Shown: positions 57,057-64,000 of the stretch, piece by piece
Layout: each line of letters starts with the position of its first letter
How positions within the stretch are numbered: the first letter of the stretch is position 1
Source: Rhodobacteraceae bacterium UBA1943
GTDB lineage: Bacteria > Pseudomonadota > Alphaproteobacteria > Rhodobacterales > Rhodobacteraceae
DNA length: 64,000 bases
Assembly (NCBI GenBank): GCA_002336845.1
Contig: DDEX01000051.1
Span: 62,001-126,000 of the forward strand
Direction: 5' to 3'
Translations under genes and position numbers: made by a program
Notes under the pieces: model-generated
Databases searched by the model: none
What the model was told of the DNA's origin: nothing
The model's input: only the letters and a program-made list of their open reading frames with translations

Positions 57057-59678
57057 ATGTTCCCCGATCCTGACCCCGAGTCGCCATGGGCCACACATGG
57101 CCACAGGACGGGCAGGATGGACTTTACGGATCGACTGGCGAAAGAGCGAAGGGCCCGGCTGGCGGCAGAGCGCCTGCTGGAGCAGAAAAGCCGCGAGTTG
57201 ATCGCTGCGAACGAGAAACTTGCCCAGCATGCCCGCGCCCTTTCGGACCAGATCGTGGAACAGCGCCATGTCGTGCATACCGCGCTGACCGAGGCAGAGG
57301 CGCTGAAAGGGCAGGCCAGCCGGTTTCTGGGCGATCTGGAACGCGCCCACAGCGCCGCCGACATGGCCGAGCGGCGACTTTGGGATTCGATCAACACCAT
57401 CCGCGACGGTTTCGCCGTCTTTGACGCGCAAGACCATCTGGTCACGGCAAACCGCGCCTATCTGGGCTTTTTCGGCGACCGGCCCTTGCCGCCGGGCACC
57501 CCCTACCCCGACCTTCTGGCGCGCGCGGCGCATTCCGGCCTTCTCGATCTGGCCGAGCCGCCCGACGACTGGGTGGCGCTGATGCTGGCGCGGCGCGAGG
57601 CGGACAAGATGGCGCCGGTGGAACTGCGGCTGACCAACGGCCAATGGCTGCGCGTGGTGGACCGACGCGCGCGCGACGGCGATCTGGTCAGCCTTGTGGT
57701 AGATATCACCGAGCAAAAACGCATCTGGGCTGCGATTGAGGCTATTCCCGATGGCTTTGTGCTGTTTGATCGCGAAGAGCGTCTGCTGATCTGCAACCAG
57801 AATTACCGCGATACCTATCCTGCTTCGGCCGCCGCGATGGTGGCCGGCGCGCGGTTTGAGGATATCCTGCGCTATGGCCTGGCCCATGGCCAGCACGCCG
57901 ATGCCTTGGGCCGCGAGGAGGAGTGGCTGGCAGACCGTCTGGCCCAGCACCGCAACCCGCAAGGTGCTGTGGAACAGCAACTGTCCGATGGGCGCTGGAT
58001 CCGGGCGCAAGATCACATGACCCCTGATGGCGGGCGGGTGGGTCTGCGCGTGGACATCACGCGCGAAAAGGAACAGCAAAAGGCGCTGGAGGATGCCCGC
58101 CTTGCGGCAGAGGCGGCGAACCGCGCGAAATCGGCCTTCCTTGCCAATATGTCCCACGAGATCCGCACCCCGATGAACGGTGTGGTCGGCATGGCAGAAC
58201 TGTTGTGCGACACCACGCTCAGTGAGGAACAGCGGCTTTTCGCCGAGACGATCCGGTCCTCGGGCGAGGCGTTGCTGGTGATCATCAACGACATCCTCGA
58301 CTATTCCAAGATCGAGGCCGAGCGGCTGACCTTTTTCCCGGTGCCCTTCGATCTGGAACGCACGATCCACGAGGTGACGATGCTGCTGCAACCGCGCGCC
58401 CATGCCAAAGGGATCGATTTATTGATCGACTATGACATGTTCCTGCCCACGCGCTTTGTGGCTGATCCGGCGCGGCTGCGGCAGGTGCTGACCAATCTGA
58501 TCGGCAATGCGGTCAAGTTCACCGAAGCCGGCCATGTGATGGTGCGGGTGGTCGGGTTCGATCTGGTCGATGACCGGCAAGAGCTGCATGTGACGGTGGA
58601 AGATACCGGCATAGGCATTGCACCCGATAACCTTGATCACATCTTTGGCGAGTTCAATCAGGTGGAAAGCCAGTCGAACCGCAAGTTCGAGGGCACGGGC
58701 CTGGGCCTTGCCATAACCCGCCGCCTGATCGAGCGGATGGAGGGCGCCGTCTGGGTTGACAGCGAGCTTGGCCAGGGGTCGTCCTTTGGCTTCCGGCTAC
58801 GCCTGCCGGTGGCGGAAACGGCAGAGCCGCAGCGCCTGCCGGTGGAAATTCACCGTGTGCTGGTGGTGGACGACCAGTTCATCAACCGCACCATTCTGGA
58901 ACGCCAGCTTACGCCCTGCGGGATAGAGGTGGTGCTGTGCCGGTCAGGCGCCGATGCGCTGGTGGCGCTGGCCTCGGGCGGGTCGTTTGACGTGGTGCTG
59001 ACCGACCATGACATGCCCGAGATGGACGGCATCGCCCTGCTGCGCCGCATCAGGGCCGAGGGATGGGCAGTGCCGGTGATGCTTTTGTCGTCCAACCCGA
59101 CGGTGGCGATGGCCGAGGAGGATGCCGGAGAGTTTGCTGCCATTCTGCAAAAGCCGCTTCTGCGGGCAGACCTGTACCGCCGCCTGCAATCGCTGACCCG
59201 TCCGGCAGAACCGGAGCCGGAGGACGCAAAGGCCGTTGCCCCTCCGACGCCCGGCGAGCATCGGGCGATGCGGGTATTGGCGGCAGAGGACAACCGGACC
59301 AACCAGTTGGTGTTCCAGAAGATGGTGCGCGGCACCGGAATAGAGCTGACCTTTGCCTGCAATGGGCGCGAGGCGGTCGAGTTTTGGCGCAAATTGCAGC
59401 CCGACATGATTTTCATGGACATCTCGATGCCCGAGATGGACGGCCGCGAGGCGGCGCAAGCCATTCGCGCCGACGAAGCCGGCCAGCATCATGTGCCGAT
59501 CATCGCCATGACCGCCCATGCAATGGAAGGGGATGCCGAGAGCATTCTGGCGGCGGGGATCGACCGCTATATGACCAAGCCTTTGCGAAAGGGGGCGATC
59601 ATCGACATGCTGGTGGAGTATCGACCGCCCGAGGCGCAAGAGATCCTGCGCGAGGCCGAAGTGGTGGCGGCAGGCTGA
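57057..59678 (+). CDS. Hybrid sensor histidine kinase, PAS-HisKA-HATPase-REC-REC
   Basis: 873 residues with no membrane segment. Order: N-terminal coiled coil (residues 25-110), two PAS-like domains, HisKA with the phospho-His in NMSHEIRTPMNGVV, HATPase (NLIGNAVKFT, DTGIGIAP, GTGLGLAI), then two receiver domains (LTDHDMPEMDG and FMDISMPEMDG, with QKPL and TKPL lysines). It senses an unknown internal signal by PAS and may relay phosphate onward, but no Hpt domain or DNA-binding partner is adjacent. An alternative start is ATG 57117 (MDFTDRL). Confidence 0.9.
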   Translation: MFPDPDPESPWATHGHRTGRMDFTDRLAKERRARLAAERLLEQKSRELIAANEKLAQHARALSDQIVEQRHVVHTALTEAEALKGQASRFLGDLERAHSAADMAERRLWDSINTIRDGFAVFDAQDHLVTANRAYLGFFGDRPLPPGTPYPDLLARAAHSGLLDLAEPPDDWVALMLARREADKMAPVELRLTNGQWLRVVDRRARDGDLVSLVVDITEQKRIWAAIEAIPDGFVLFDREERLLICNQNYRDTYPASAAAMVAGARFEDILRYGLAHGQHADALGREEEWLADRLAQHRNPQGAVEQQLSDGRWIRAQDHMTPDGGRVGLRVDITREKEQQKALEDARLAAEAANRAKSAFLANMSHEIRTPMNGVVGMAELLCDTTLSEEQRLFAETIRSSGEALLVIINDILDYSKIEAERLTFFPVPFDLERTIHEVTMLLQPRAHAKGIDLLIDYDMFLPTRFVADPARLRQVLTNLIGNAVKFTEAGHVMVRVVGFDLVDDRQELHVTVEDTGIGIAPDNLDHIFGEFNQVESQSNRKFEGTGLGLAITRRLIERMEGAVWVDSELGQGSSFGFRLRLPVAETAEPQRLPVEIHRVLVVDDQFINRTILERQLTPCGIEVVLCRSGADALVALASGGSFDVVLTDHDMPEMDGIALLRRIRAEGWAVPVMLLSSNPTVAMAEEDAGEFAAILQKPLLRADLYRRLQSLTRPAEPEPEDAKAVAPPTPGEHRAMRVLAAEDNRTNQLVFQKMVRGTGIELTFACNGREAVEFWRKLQPDMIFMDISMPEMDGREAAQAIRADEAGQHHVPIIAMTAHAMEGDAESILAAGIDRYMTKPLRKGAIIDMLVEYRPPEAQEILREAEVVAAG

Positions 59679-59732
59679 GGCACAGGCGGCTGCCTCGACT
59701 GTATTCCCCGCCTCATCGGGCAGCCGGCGGGA

Positions 59733-60317
59733 TCAGAGGGTGCGAACCATGGTATGGGCCGCCGAAAAGCCGAAGGCCAGGCGCAACAGGCCAATCGGGC
59801 TGGTCTGTACCACCTTGAACCCGTGGCGTTCATACAATTGGCGGGCCCGCCAGTTGGTATCGACCACATCCAGCCGGATCGCGGCATAACCCCTGGCGCG
59901 GGCCCGGTCGCAGGCGGCGCTCAGCAATGCGCTGCCGATCCCAAGGCTGCGGGCCTGCCGGGCGACGCAAAGCCCGTCGATCAGGAAGCGGTCGTTGTCA
60001 ACCTCTCGCCCCAGCAGCCACAGCAACGGCACACGCCAGGCGCTGCCCAAGAGTCCATAATGGCGGCGCATTTGCGTCGGGTCGCCACCCGCAAAACTGC
60101 CCGCCGGCGATTTGAATCCCAGCAGACCCAGAAGCTGCCCCTGATCGTCCAGTGCCACGATGGCATGATCCGCGCGGATCACGTCATGCAGAAAGGCCAG
60201 GGCCCTTCGCTCTGGCCCCATGACACGCCCCAGCTTGCCGCCGAAGGCCTGCCAGTACAGGTCCGCTGCCTGGGCGCGCAGGGCTTCGGGCAGACCGTCT
60301 TGCAGGGTTACGCGCAT
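59733..60317 (-). CDS. GNAT-family N-acetyltransferase
   Basis: 194 residues. The acetyl-CoA loop is at ARQARSLGIGSALLSAACDRA, with IRLDVVDTNWRARQLYERHGFKVV as the last strand-helix unit. The substrate is unknown. The start overlaps the DUF429-like gene stop by 10 nt, so it belongs to the mob operon. Confidence 0.82.
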   Translation of the reverse strand: MRVTLQDGLPEALRAQAADLYWQAFGGKLGRVMGPERRALAFLHDVIRADHAIVALDDQGQLLGLLGFKSPAGSFAGGDPTQMRRHYGLLGSAWRVPLLWLLGREVDNDRFLIDGLCVARQARSLGIGSALLSAACDRARARGYAAIRLDVVDTNWRARQLYERHGFKVVQTSPIGLLRLAFGFSAAHTMVRTL

Positions 60318-61156
60318 GACGCCCTCAGCAAGGCAGCCTGCGCCGCGCCCAGAATCCAGCCCTCTTCTGAAACCGGCGCATCTAGCAGAGCGGAATCTGT
60401 GGCACGCCAAAGGGCCAGCGACAGCAGGCGAACCTGCGCGCGGTCGCGGATGGGATCGGCGGTGGCTGCGACGGGACCGGAGAGGAGAGAGGGGTAAACC
60501 TCGGCCAGAACCACGGGGGCGGTGGGCGGATCGAACGGCCAGACAGCGACACCCGGGGTCTTGGCAAGCCGATGGATCATCGGCAGGCCCATCAGCGCCT
60601 GCCCGCCTGCCGCGCCCGCCGTGTAGAGTTTCCAGACCGCCTGGGCGCGGGGGATGACGCGCTCAACCTGGCGCCGCTCGGCCAGACCAATGGCGGCATA
60701 GTCGGCCATCTTGCGCGGCGGCAGGTCGGGCAGGTTCAGGCCGGCGGGACGGCCCCAGAATGGCCCGGGCGCACCAAGAATGCGGTTGGCGGCAGCGGCA
60801 ACAGCAAAGCGGTTGTTGCGGTTTTCCGCATCATCGGTGATCCGCGCGGCAAGCCATGCCCAGACGGCCCGCGCACCGGGCTGGCCGGTCAGACGCATCG
60901 CAAGACCTGCGGGATAGCCCATCGGAAAATCGAACCCGATCAGCAAACGGCGGCCTGCGGCTGTTTCCCCGGCAATAACGGCGGCCAGGTGCGCCTCTGC
61001 CCCCGCGCGGCTGCGGTGATAGCGGTCCTCGACCTGACCGTCGCGGCAAGTGCCAACCCAGATCGCATCGGCCGAAGGACGGGCGGGCGACAGGCCCGAG
61101 GTCGCCGACCAATCGGCCACGACCACGGTGTCAAACCGGCGCAATGCCCACCTCAC
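60308..61156 (-). CDS. DUF429-like protein in the mob operon
   Basis: 282 residues. The opening RFDTVVVADWSATSGLSPA and the middle LIGFDFPMGYPAGLA give acid residues on strands reminiscent of the RNase H-like DUF429 fold. AVWKLYTAGAAGGQALMGLP and FDPPTAPVVLAEVYPSLL follow. Related genes have been annotated with molybdopterin-guanine dinucleotide synthesis by position only. No function can be assigned. It overlaps mobB by 26 nt. Confidence 0.6.
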   Translation of the reverse strand: MRWALRRFDTVVVADWSATSGLSPARPSADAIWVGTCRDGQVEDRYHRSRAGAEAHLAAVIAGETAAGRRLLIGFDFPMGYPAGLAMRLTGQPGARAVWAWLAARITDDAENRNNRFAVAAAANRILGAPGPFWGRPAGLNLPDLPPRKMADYAAIGLAERRQVERVIPRAQAVWKLYTAGAAGGQALMGLPMIHRLAKTPGVAVWPFDPPTAPVVLAEVYPSLLSGPVAATADPIRDRAQVRLLSLALWRATDSALLDAPVSEEGWILGAAQAALLRASCA

Positions 61157-61631
61157 GCAGGATAAAATCGGCCACTGCGGCGGTATCGTTCAGGTCCAGA
61201 ACCGGCACAGGCAGGGGGCCGGGGTCGCTGTCGGTCGCCACGGCGCGCACCAGGAGATCGGTGGGCTGGATCAGCGGATGGCCGGTTTCGGCACGCCACA
61301 CCTCTACCTTGGGATGGGCGTCGCGCTTGTAGCCTTCGACCAAAACCAGATCGACGGGTGCAAGGCGGGCCAGGACCTGCGGCAGCTCGGGCTCCGGGCC
61401 ACGATGTTCACGCATCAGGGCAAAGCGGTGAGCCGAGGCCAGAACCACCTCGGTCGCGCCGGCCTGACGGTGGCGGTGGCTGTCCTTTCCGGGCTGATCA
61501 AGGTCAACATCGTGGTGGACATGCTTTACGGTCGAGACGGAAAAGCCGCGTCCGGTGATTTCGGCCACGAGCCGCTCCATCAGACTGGTCTTTCCCGCGT
61601 TCTTCCAGCCGATGACGCCGTAAACCTTCAT
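61131..61631 (-). CDS. mobB: Molybdopterin-guanine dinucleotide biosynthesis adaptor MobB
   Basis: 166 residues. The P-loop is GWKNAGKTSLMERL near residue 8, followed by VSTVKHVHHDVDLDQPGKDS and VLVEGYKRDAHPKVEV, all typical of MobB, a GTP-binding partner of MobA. Overlaps mobA by 4 nt. Confidence 0.93.
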   Translation of the reverse strand: MKVYGVIGWKNAGKTSLMERLVAEITGRGFSVSTVKHVHHDVDLDQPGKDSHRHRQAGATEVVLASAHRFALMREHRGPEPELPQVLARLAPVDLVLVEGYKRDAHPKVEVWRAETGHPLIQPTDLLVRAVATDSDPGPLPVPVLDLNDTAAVADFILREVGIAPV

Positions 61632-62221
61632 ATGGCGCCCCCAAGCAACGCCTCGGCGGCGGCAAGGTCTTCGCGGGTGTTGAGGTTGCGGAAGGCCGCA
61701 TCGCTGGCATAGATGGCCCGCGCGGCGCCCTGTGCGGCGGCAAAATCGGTGATCTTGGGTTTGGCCCCCGAGGCGAGGAAATCGGCCAGCGCCCCGGTCA
61801 GGCCTACAGACCACAGGCCGAATACACCCTGATCGCGCCCGCCCGCCTGCACGAGGGCAAGGCCAGAGGGTGTGGTTTCGGCCGCCAGGCAAAGCTGGGG
61901 CACCAGATCACCGGGCAAAAAGGGGCTGTCGCAGGGCACCGAGACCACTGCTGTCGCCCCCTGCATCCGTGCGTGACGCAAGCCCGCAAGGATACCGGAC
62001 AGTGGGCCAAGCGACGTTTCATCCGGCAGAACCGGCAGGCCAAAACCCGCAAAGCGCGCCGCATCGCCATTTGCCGAAAGCGCCAGCCCATCGACCTGCG
62101 GGGCGAAGCGGTCCACCACATGCGCCAGCAGCGACCGTCCGCCAAGCGGCAGCAGGGCCTTGTCGGCCCCGCCCATCCGGCGCCCGGCACCGCCTGCCAG
62201 AATGATGCCGTGGATCAGCAC
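61628..62221 (-). CDS. mobA: Molybdenum cofactor guanylyltransferase MobA
   Basis: 197 residues; attaches GMP to the molybdenum cofactor for DMSO-reductase family enzymes. ILAGGAGRRMGGADKALL at the N-terminus is the nucleotide-binding signature; VVSVPCDSPFLPGDLV holds the metal Asp region. GTG 62221 is chosen, with GGAGA upstream; TTG 62236 is less likely. First of mobA-mobB-DUF429-GNAT. Confidence 0.93.
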   Translation of the reverse strand: MLIHGIILAGGAGRRMGGADKALLPLGGRSLLAHVVDRFAPQVDGLALSANGDAARFAGFGLPVLPDETSLGPLSGILAGLRHARMQGATAVVSVPCDSPFLPGDLVPQLCLAAETTPSGLALVQAGGRDQGVFGLWSVGLTGALADFLASGAKPKITDFAAAQGAARAIYASDAAFRNLNTREDLAAAEALLGGAI

Positions 62222-62263
62222 GCGCAGTCTCCACAACGCCCGTAGTGGAGCGACAGCACCCTC

Positions 62264-62905
62264 TTACGGGTGGTTGTCGCCCGGGCGGGCATCTTCTTCA
62301 ACCTGAACCATCAGCACGCCATGGTTGTTCGGTGCGTCGTCGTCAGTGAAGACCTGACGTGTGGCCCCCGGCAGTTGCGCGAATTCCTCAGACAGCTTGT
62401 TGGGGAACCAGGTATGGCTGATCGGCTCGAACCCCGGAACGCCCGCCAGCACCGCAGAGGTCGCCTTTGCGCATTGCGCCTTGGGCACCGCCCCATAGGC
62501 CTTGGCCCGCGCGATGATCAGATCGGCCACTTCGGGCGAGACTGTAACGGTCTGCTCCACCACGCGATAGGTTTCGCGGGCGTGATAGTCGATGTAGAAA
62601 TCGACCATCTGGTCGGTCACACCGAAATGCACATCATTCCGTTCGGGCAGGCGGGGATGATACCAGGTGCCTGCGGGATCGAACATCACCCGCTCTGACC
62701 CGTTGACCAGCAGGCCGGTATGCGCACCTGCGTTCGAGCGATTGCTGACCACGGTGAACAGCGTCACCTGTTTGGGGCCGGGCTTGACATAGCGGGCGGC
62801 GGCGACTGCCTCATCCGGGGCCCATTTCTTTTCGGCGGTGGTGGCGCAGCCGACCAGCACCAACAGCGACAGGGCGGCCAGCGCCTTCGTCAGAAAAACA
62901 CGCAT
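62264..62905 (-). CDS. Lipoprotein, conserved hypothetical
   Basis: 213 residues. The lipobox is LVGC at the end of a signal peptide (FLTKALAALSLLVLVGC). The mature protein includes SNAGAHTGLLVNGSERVMFDP and TWYHPRLPERNDVHFG, which recall papain-fold lipoproteins that process amide bonds, but no catalytic Cys is clear (AKATS region has only Cys in AQCAKATS). Function unknown. Lies 42 nt upstream of mobA on the minus strand. Confidence 0.7.
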   Translation of the reverse strand: MRVFLTKALAALSLLVLVGCATTAEKKWAPDEAVAAARYVKPGPKQVTLFTVVSNRSNAGAHTGLLVNGSERVMFDPAGTWYHPRLPERNDVHFGVTDQMVDFYIDYHARETYRVVEQTVTVSPEVADLIIARAKAYGAVPKAQCAKATSAVLAGVPGFEPISHTWFPNKLSEEFAQLPGATRQVFTDDDAPNNHGVLMVQVEEDARPGDNHP

Positions 62906-62938
62906 CTTGGGGAACCCGTTCTAAAGGCAAATGCCGGA

Positions 62939-63073
62939 TCAGGTGCCGGTCAGCGCCAGGAAGATCAGCACAAGGAAGATCACGACCGTCGTGTAGGTGG
63001 TGAACTTGATGAAGCCCGCAAAGGTTTTTTCCTGGGTGCGGATGTCCATGGTGCCGGGCTTGTACTCAGCCAT
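62939..63073 (-). CDS. aa3-type cytochrome c oxidase subunit IV
   Basis: A 44-residue gene translated by hand: MAEYKPGTMDIRTQEK, then TFAGFIKFTTYTTVVIFLVLIF-like hydrophobic helix, ending LALTGT. This is the pattern of the small aa3 oxidase subunit IV of alphaproteobacteria: a short charged N-terminus and one transmembrane helix. It is next to mcl1 (divergent) and the lipoprotein gene (33 nt downstream on the minus strand), not near the main oxidase genes. The upstream sequence GGAAGGAAGCGACAT gives a good ribosome site. Confidence 0.85.
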   Translation of the reverse strand: MAEYKPGTMDIRTQEKTFAGFIKFTTYTTVVIFLVLIFLALTGT

Positions 63074-63155
63074 ATGTCGCTTCCTTCCTGACGCGTTTTC
63101 TTGCCCATAGCCGATTCATGGCGCGCTGTCACGGGTGGGCGTTGTGCGCGACCGT

Positions 63156-63183
63156 GCAATGCCGCAAGCGCAATGCCGCAAGC
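63156..63183 (+). repeat. Tandem 14-bp duplication upstream of mcl1
   Basis: GCAATGCCGCAAGC occurs at 63156-63169 and again at 63170-63183, followed by GCAAATTTTCCTTGCG. Several GCAA/TTGC half-sites follow up to 63230. Regulators of the ScfR/RamB family control acyl-CoA pathways through TTTGCAAA-like sites, so this may be an operator array for mcl1. That link is inferred. Confidence 0.5.
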
Positions 63184-63264
63184 GCAAATTTTCCTTGCGA
63201 ATGCGCACGCAAGAATATATCGCAAGTCGCAAACGGGACGAAATTTCCTTACTGTGAGGATGAT

Positions 63265-64000
63265 ATGAGCTTTCGCCTTCAGCCGCCTGCCCCCGCCCGC
63301 CCGAACCGTTGCCAGTTGTTTGGCCCCGGCTCGCGCCCGGCACTGTTTGAAAAGATGGCGGCAAGCGCGGCCGATGTGATCAACCTCGACCTTGAGGATT
63401 CGGTGGCACCGTCAGACAAGGACGCGGCACGCGCCAATATCATCCAGGCGATTGGCGAGGTGAATTGGGGCCGCAAGACCCTGTCGGTCCGGATCAACGG
63501 CCTGGACACGCCCTGGTGGTATCGTGACGTGGTGGACCTGCTGGAACAGGCCGGCGACCGTCTGGACCAGATCATGATTCCCAAGGTCGGCTGCGCGGCG
63601 GATGTTTACGCGGTCGATGCACTGGTGACGGCGGTGGAGAGGGCCAAGGGTCGGACAAAGCCAATCAGCTTTGAGGTCATCATCGAATCGGCCGCCGGCA
63701 TCGCCCATGTCGAAGAAATTGCCGCCAGCTCTCCCCGCCTTCAGGCGATGAGCCTGGGCGCGGCCGACTTTGCCGCAAGCATGGGAATGCAGACCACCGG
63801 CATCGGCGGCACGCAGGAAAACTATTACATGCTGCGCGAAGGCGTGCGGCACTGGTCCGACCCATGGCACTGGGCGCAAGCCGCGATTGTGGCCGCCTGC
63901 CGCACCCATGGCGTGCTGCCGGTCGATGGCCCGTTCGGCGACCTTTCCGACGATGAGGGCTATCGCGCGCAAGCCCGCCGGTCGGCAACGCTGGGCATGG
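63265..64000 (+). CDS. mcl1: L-malyl-CoA / beta-methylmalyl-CoA lyase, N-terminal part
   Basis: The first 245 residues are present; the gene runs off the right edge. It closely matches Rhodobacter Mcl1: RPNRCQLFGPGSRPALFEKM, INLDLEDSVAPSDKDAA, QIMIPKVGCAADVYAVDA and SLGAADFAASMGMQTTGIGG. The enzyme cleaves malyl-CoA and beta-methylmalyl-CoA to glyoxylate plus acyl-CoA in the ethylmalonyl-CoA pathway for growth on acetate. GTGAGGATGAT upstream supplies the ribosome site for ATG 63265. Confidence 0.94.
   Translation, partial: MSFRLQPPAPARPNRCQLFGPGSRPALFEKMAASAADVINLDLEDSVAPSDKDAARANIIQAIGEVNWGRKTLSVRINGLDTPWWYRDVVDLLEQAGDRLDQIMIPKVGCAADVYAVDALVTAVERAKGRTKPISFEVIIESAAGIAHVEEIAASSPRLQAMSLGAADFAASMGMQTTGIGGTQENYYMLREGVRHWSDPWHWAQAAIVAACRTHGVLPVDGPFGDLSDDEGYRAQARRSATLGM

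Overview
The window is a GC-rich, gene-dense piece of an alphaproteobacterial chromosome, most likely from the order Rhodobacterales (Rhodobacter/Paracoccus/Gemmobacter-like). This rests on protein resemblance and gene order: an mcl1-type malyl-CoA lyase beside an aa3-type oxidase subunit IV gene, the order gpmI-envC-ctpA-rppH, divergent serB/serC-serA, three tandem def genes with fmt, and a pbpC/alpha-2-macroglobulin pair. No database search was possible; family names come from motif recognition.

Layout. 1-1.2 kb: 3' end of a flavin amine oxidase, a decayed winged-helix gene and tRNA-Arg(CCT). 1.4-6.2 kb: LacI regulator, glutathione peroxidase, FadH-like reductase, RNase HI, TRIC/UPF0126 membrane protein. 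6.2-13.8 kb: a surface-glycan cluster on both strands (two FkbM methyltransferases, one frameshifted; three further glycosyltransferase genes; an alpha/beta-hydrolase-GT61 fusion). 13.8-21.8 kb: TetR regulator, GlsB and EVE proteins, fmt with three def genes, PatB lyase, L,D-transpeptidase, PilZ-like protein, CobD, MOSC protein. 21.8-33.3 kb: SMC, GFA, GNAT, LrgAB, RppH, CtpA, EnvC-like, GpmI, SDR and SH3 proteins. 33.5-46.1 kb: ParC, TauE, GNAT, thioesterase, SerB, then SerC-SerA behind a probable serC leader RNA, Gnd, a metallophosphatase, an MFS transporter and a thiolase.

46,176-49,383 is the main accessory region: a 3.2-kb remnant of a Mu-like transposable phage. Its ends are inverted repeats, each with two copies of a transposase-site-like motif, bounded by TG...CA and a 4-bp direct repeat. 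Inside, a CI-like repressor stands divergent from a BcepMu gp16-like gene. A deletion has joined the start of the Mu-type transposase to the end of a Mu gpI-like protease gene, and a Mor-like activator and a small HTH gene follow.

49.4-64 kb: PBP1C with a thioester alpha-2-macroglobulin, a soluble hybrid histidine kinase, a mobA-mobB-DUF429-GNAT operon, a lipoprotein, the 44-residue oxidase subunit IV gene and the start of mcl1. Together the core genes cover serine biosynthesis, translation start processing, envelope maintenance, molybdenum cofactor finishing and the ethylmalonyl-CoA pathway. The most notable items are the Mu-like remnant, the degenerate third deformylase and the fusion enzymes of the glycan cluster.
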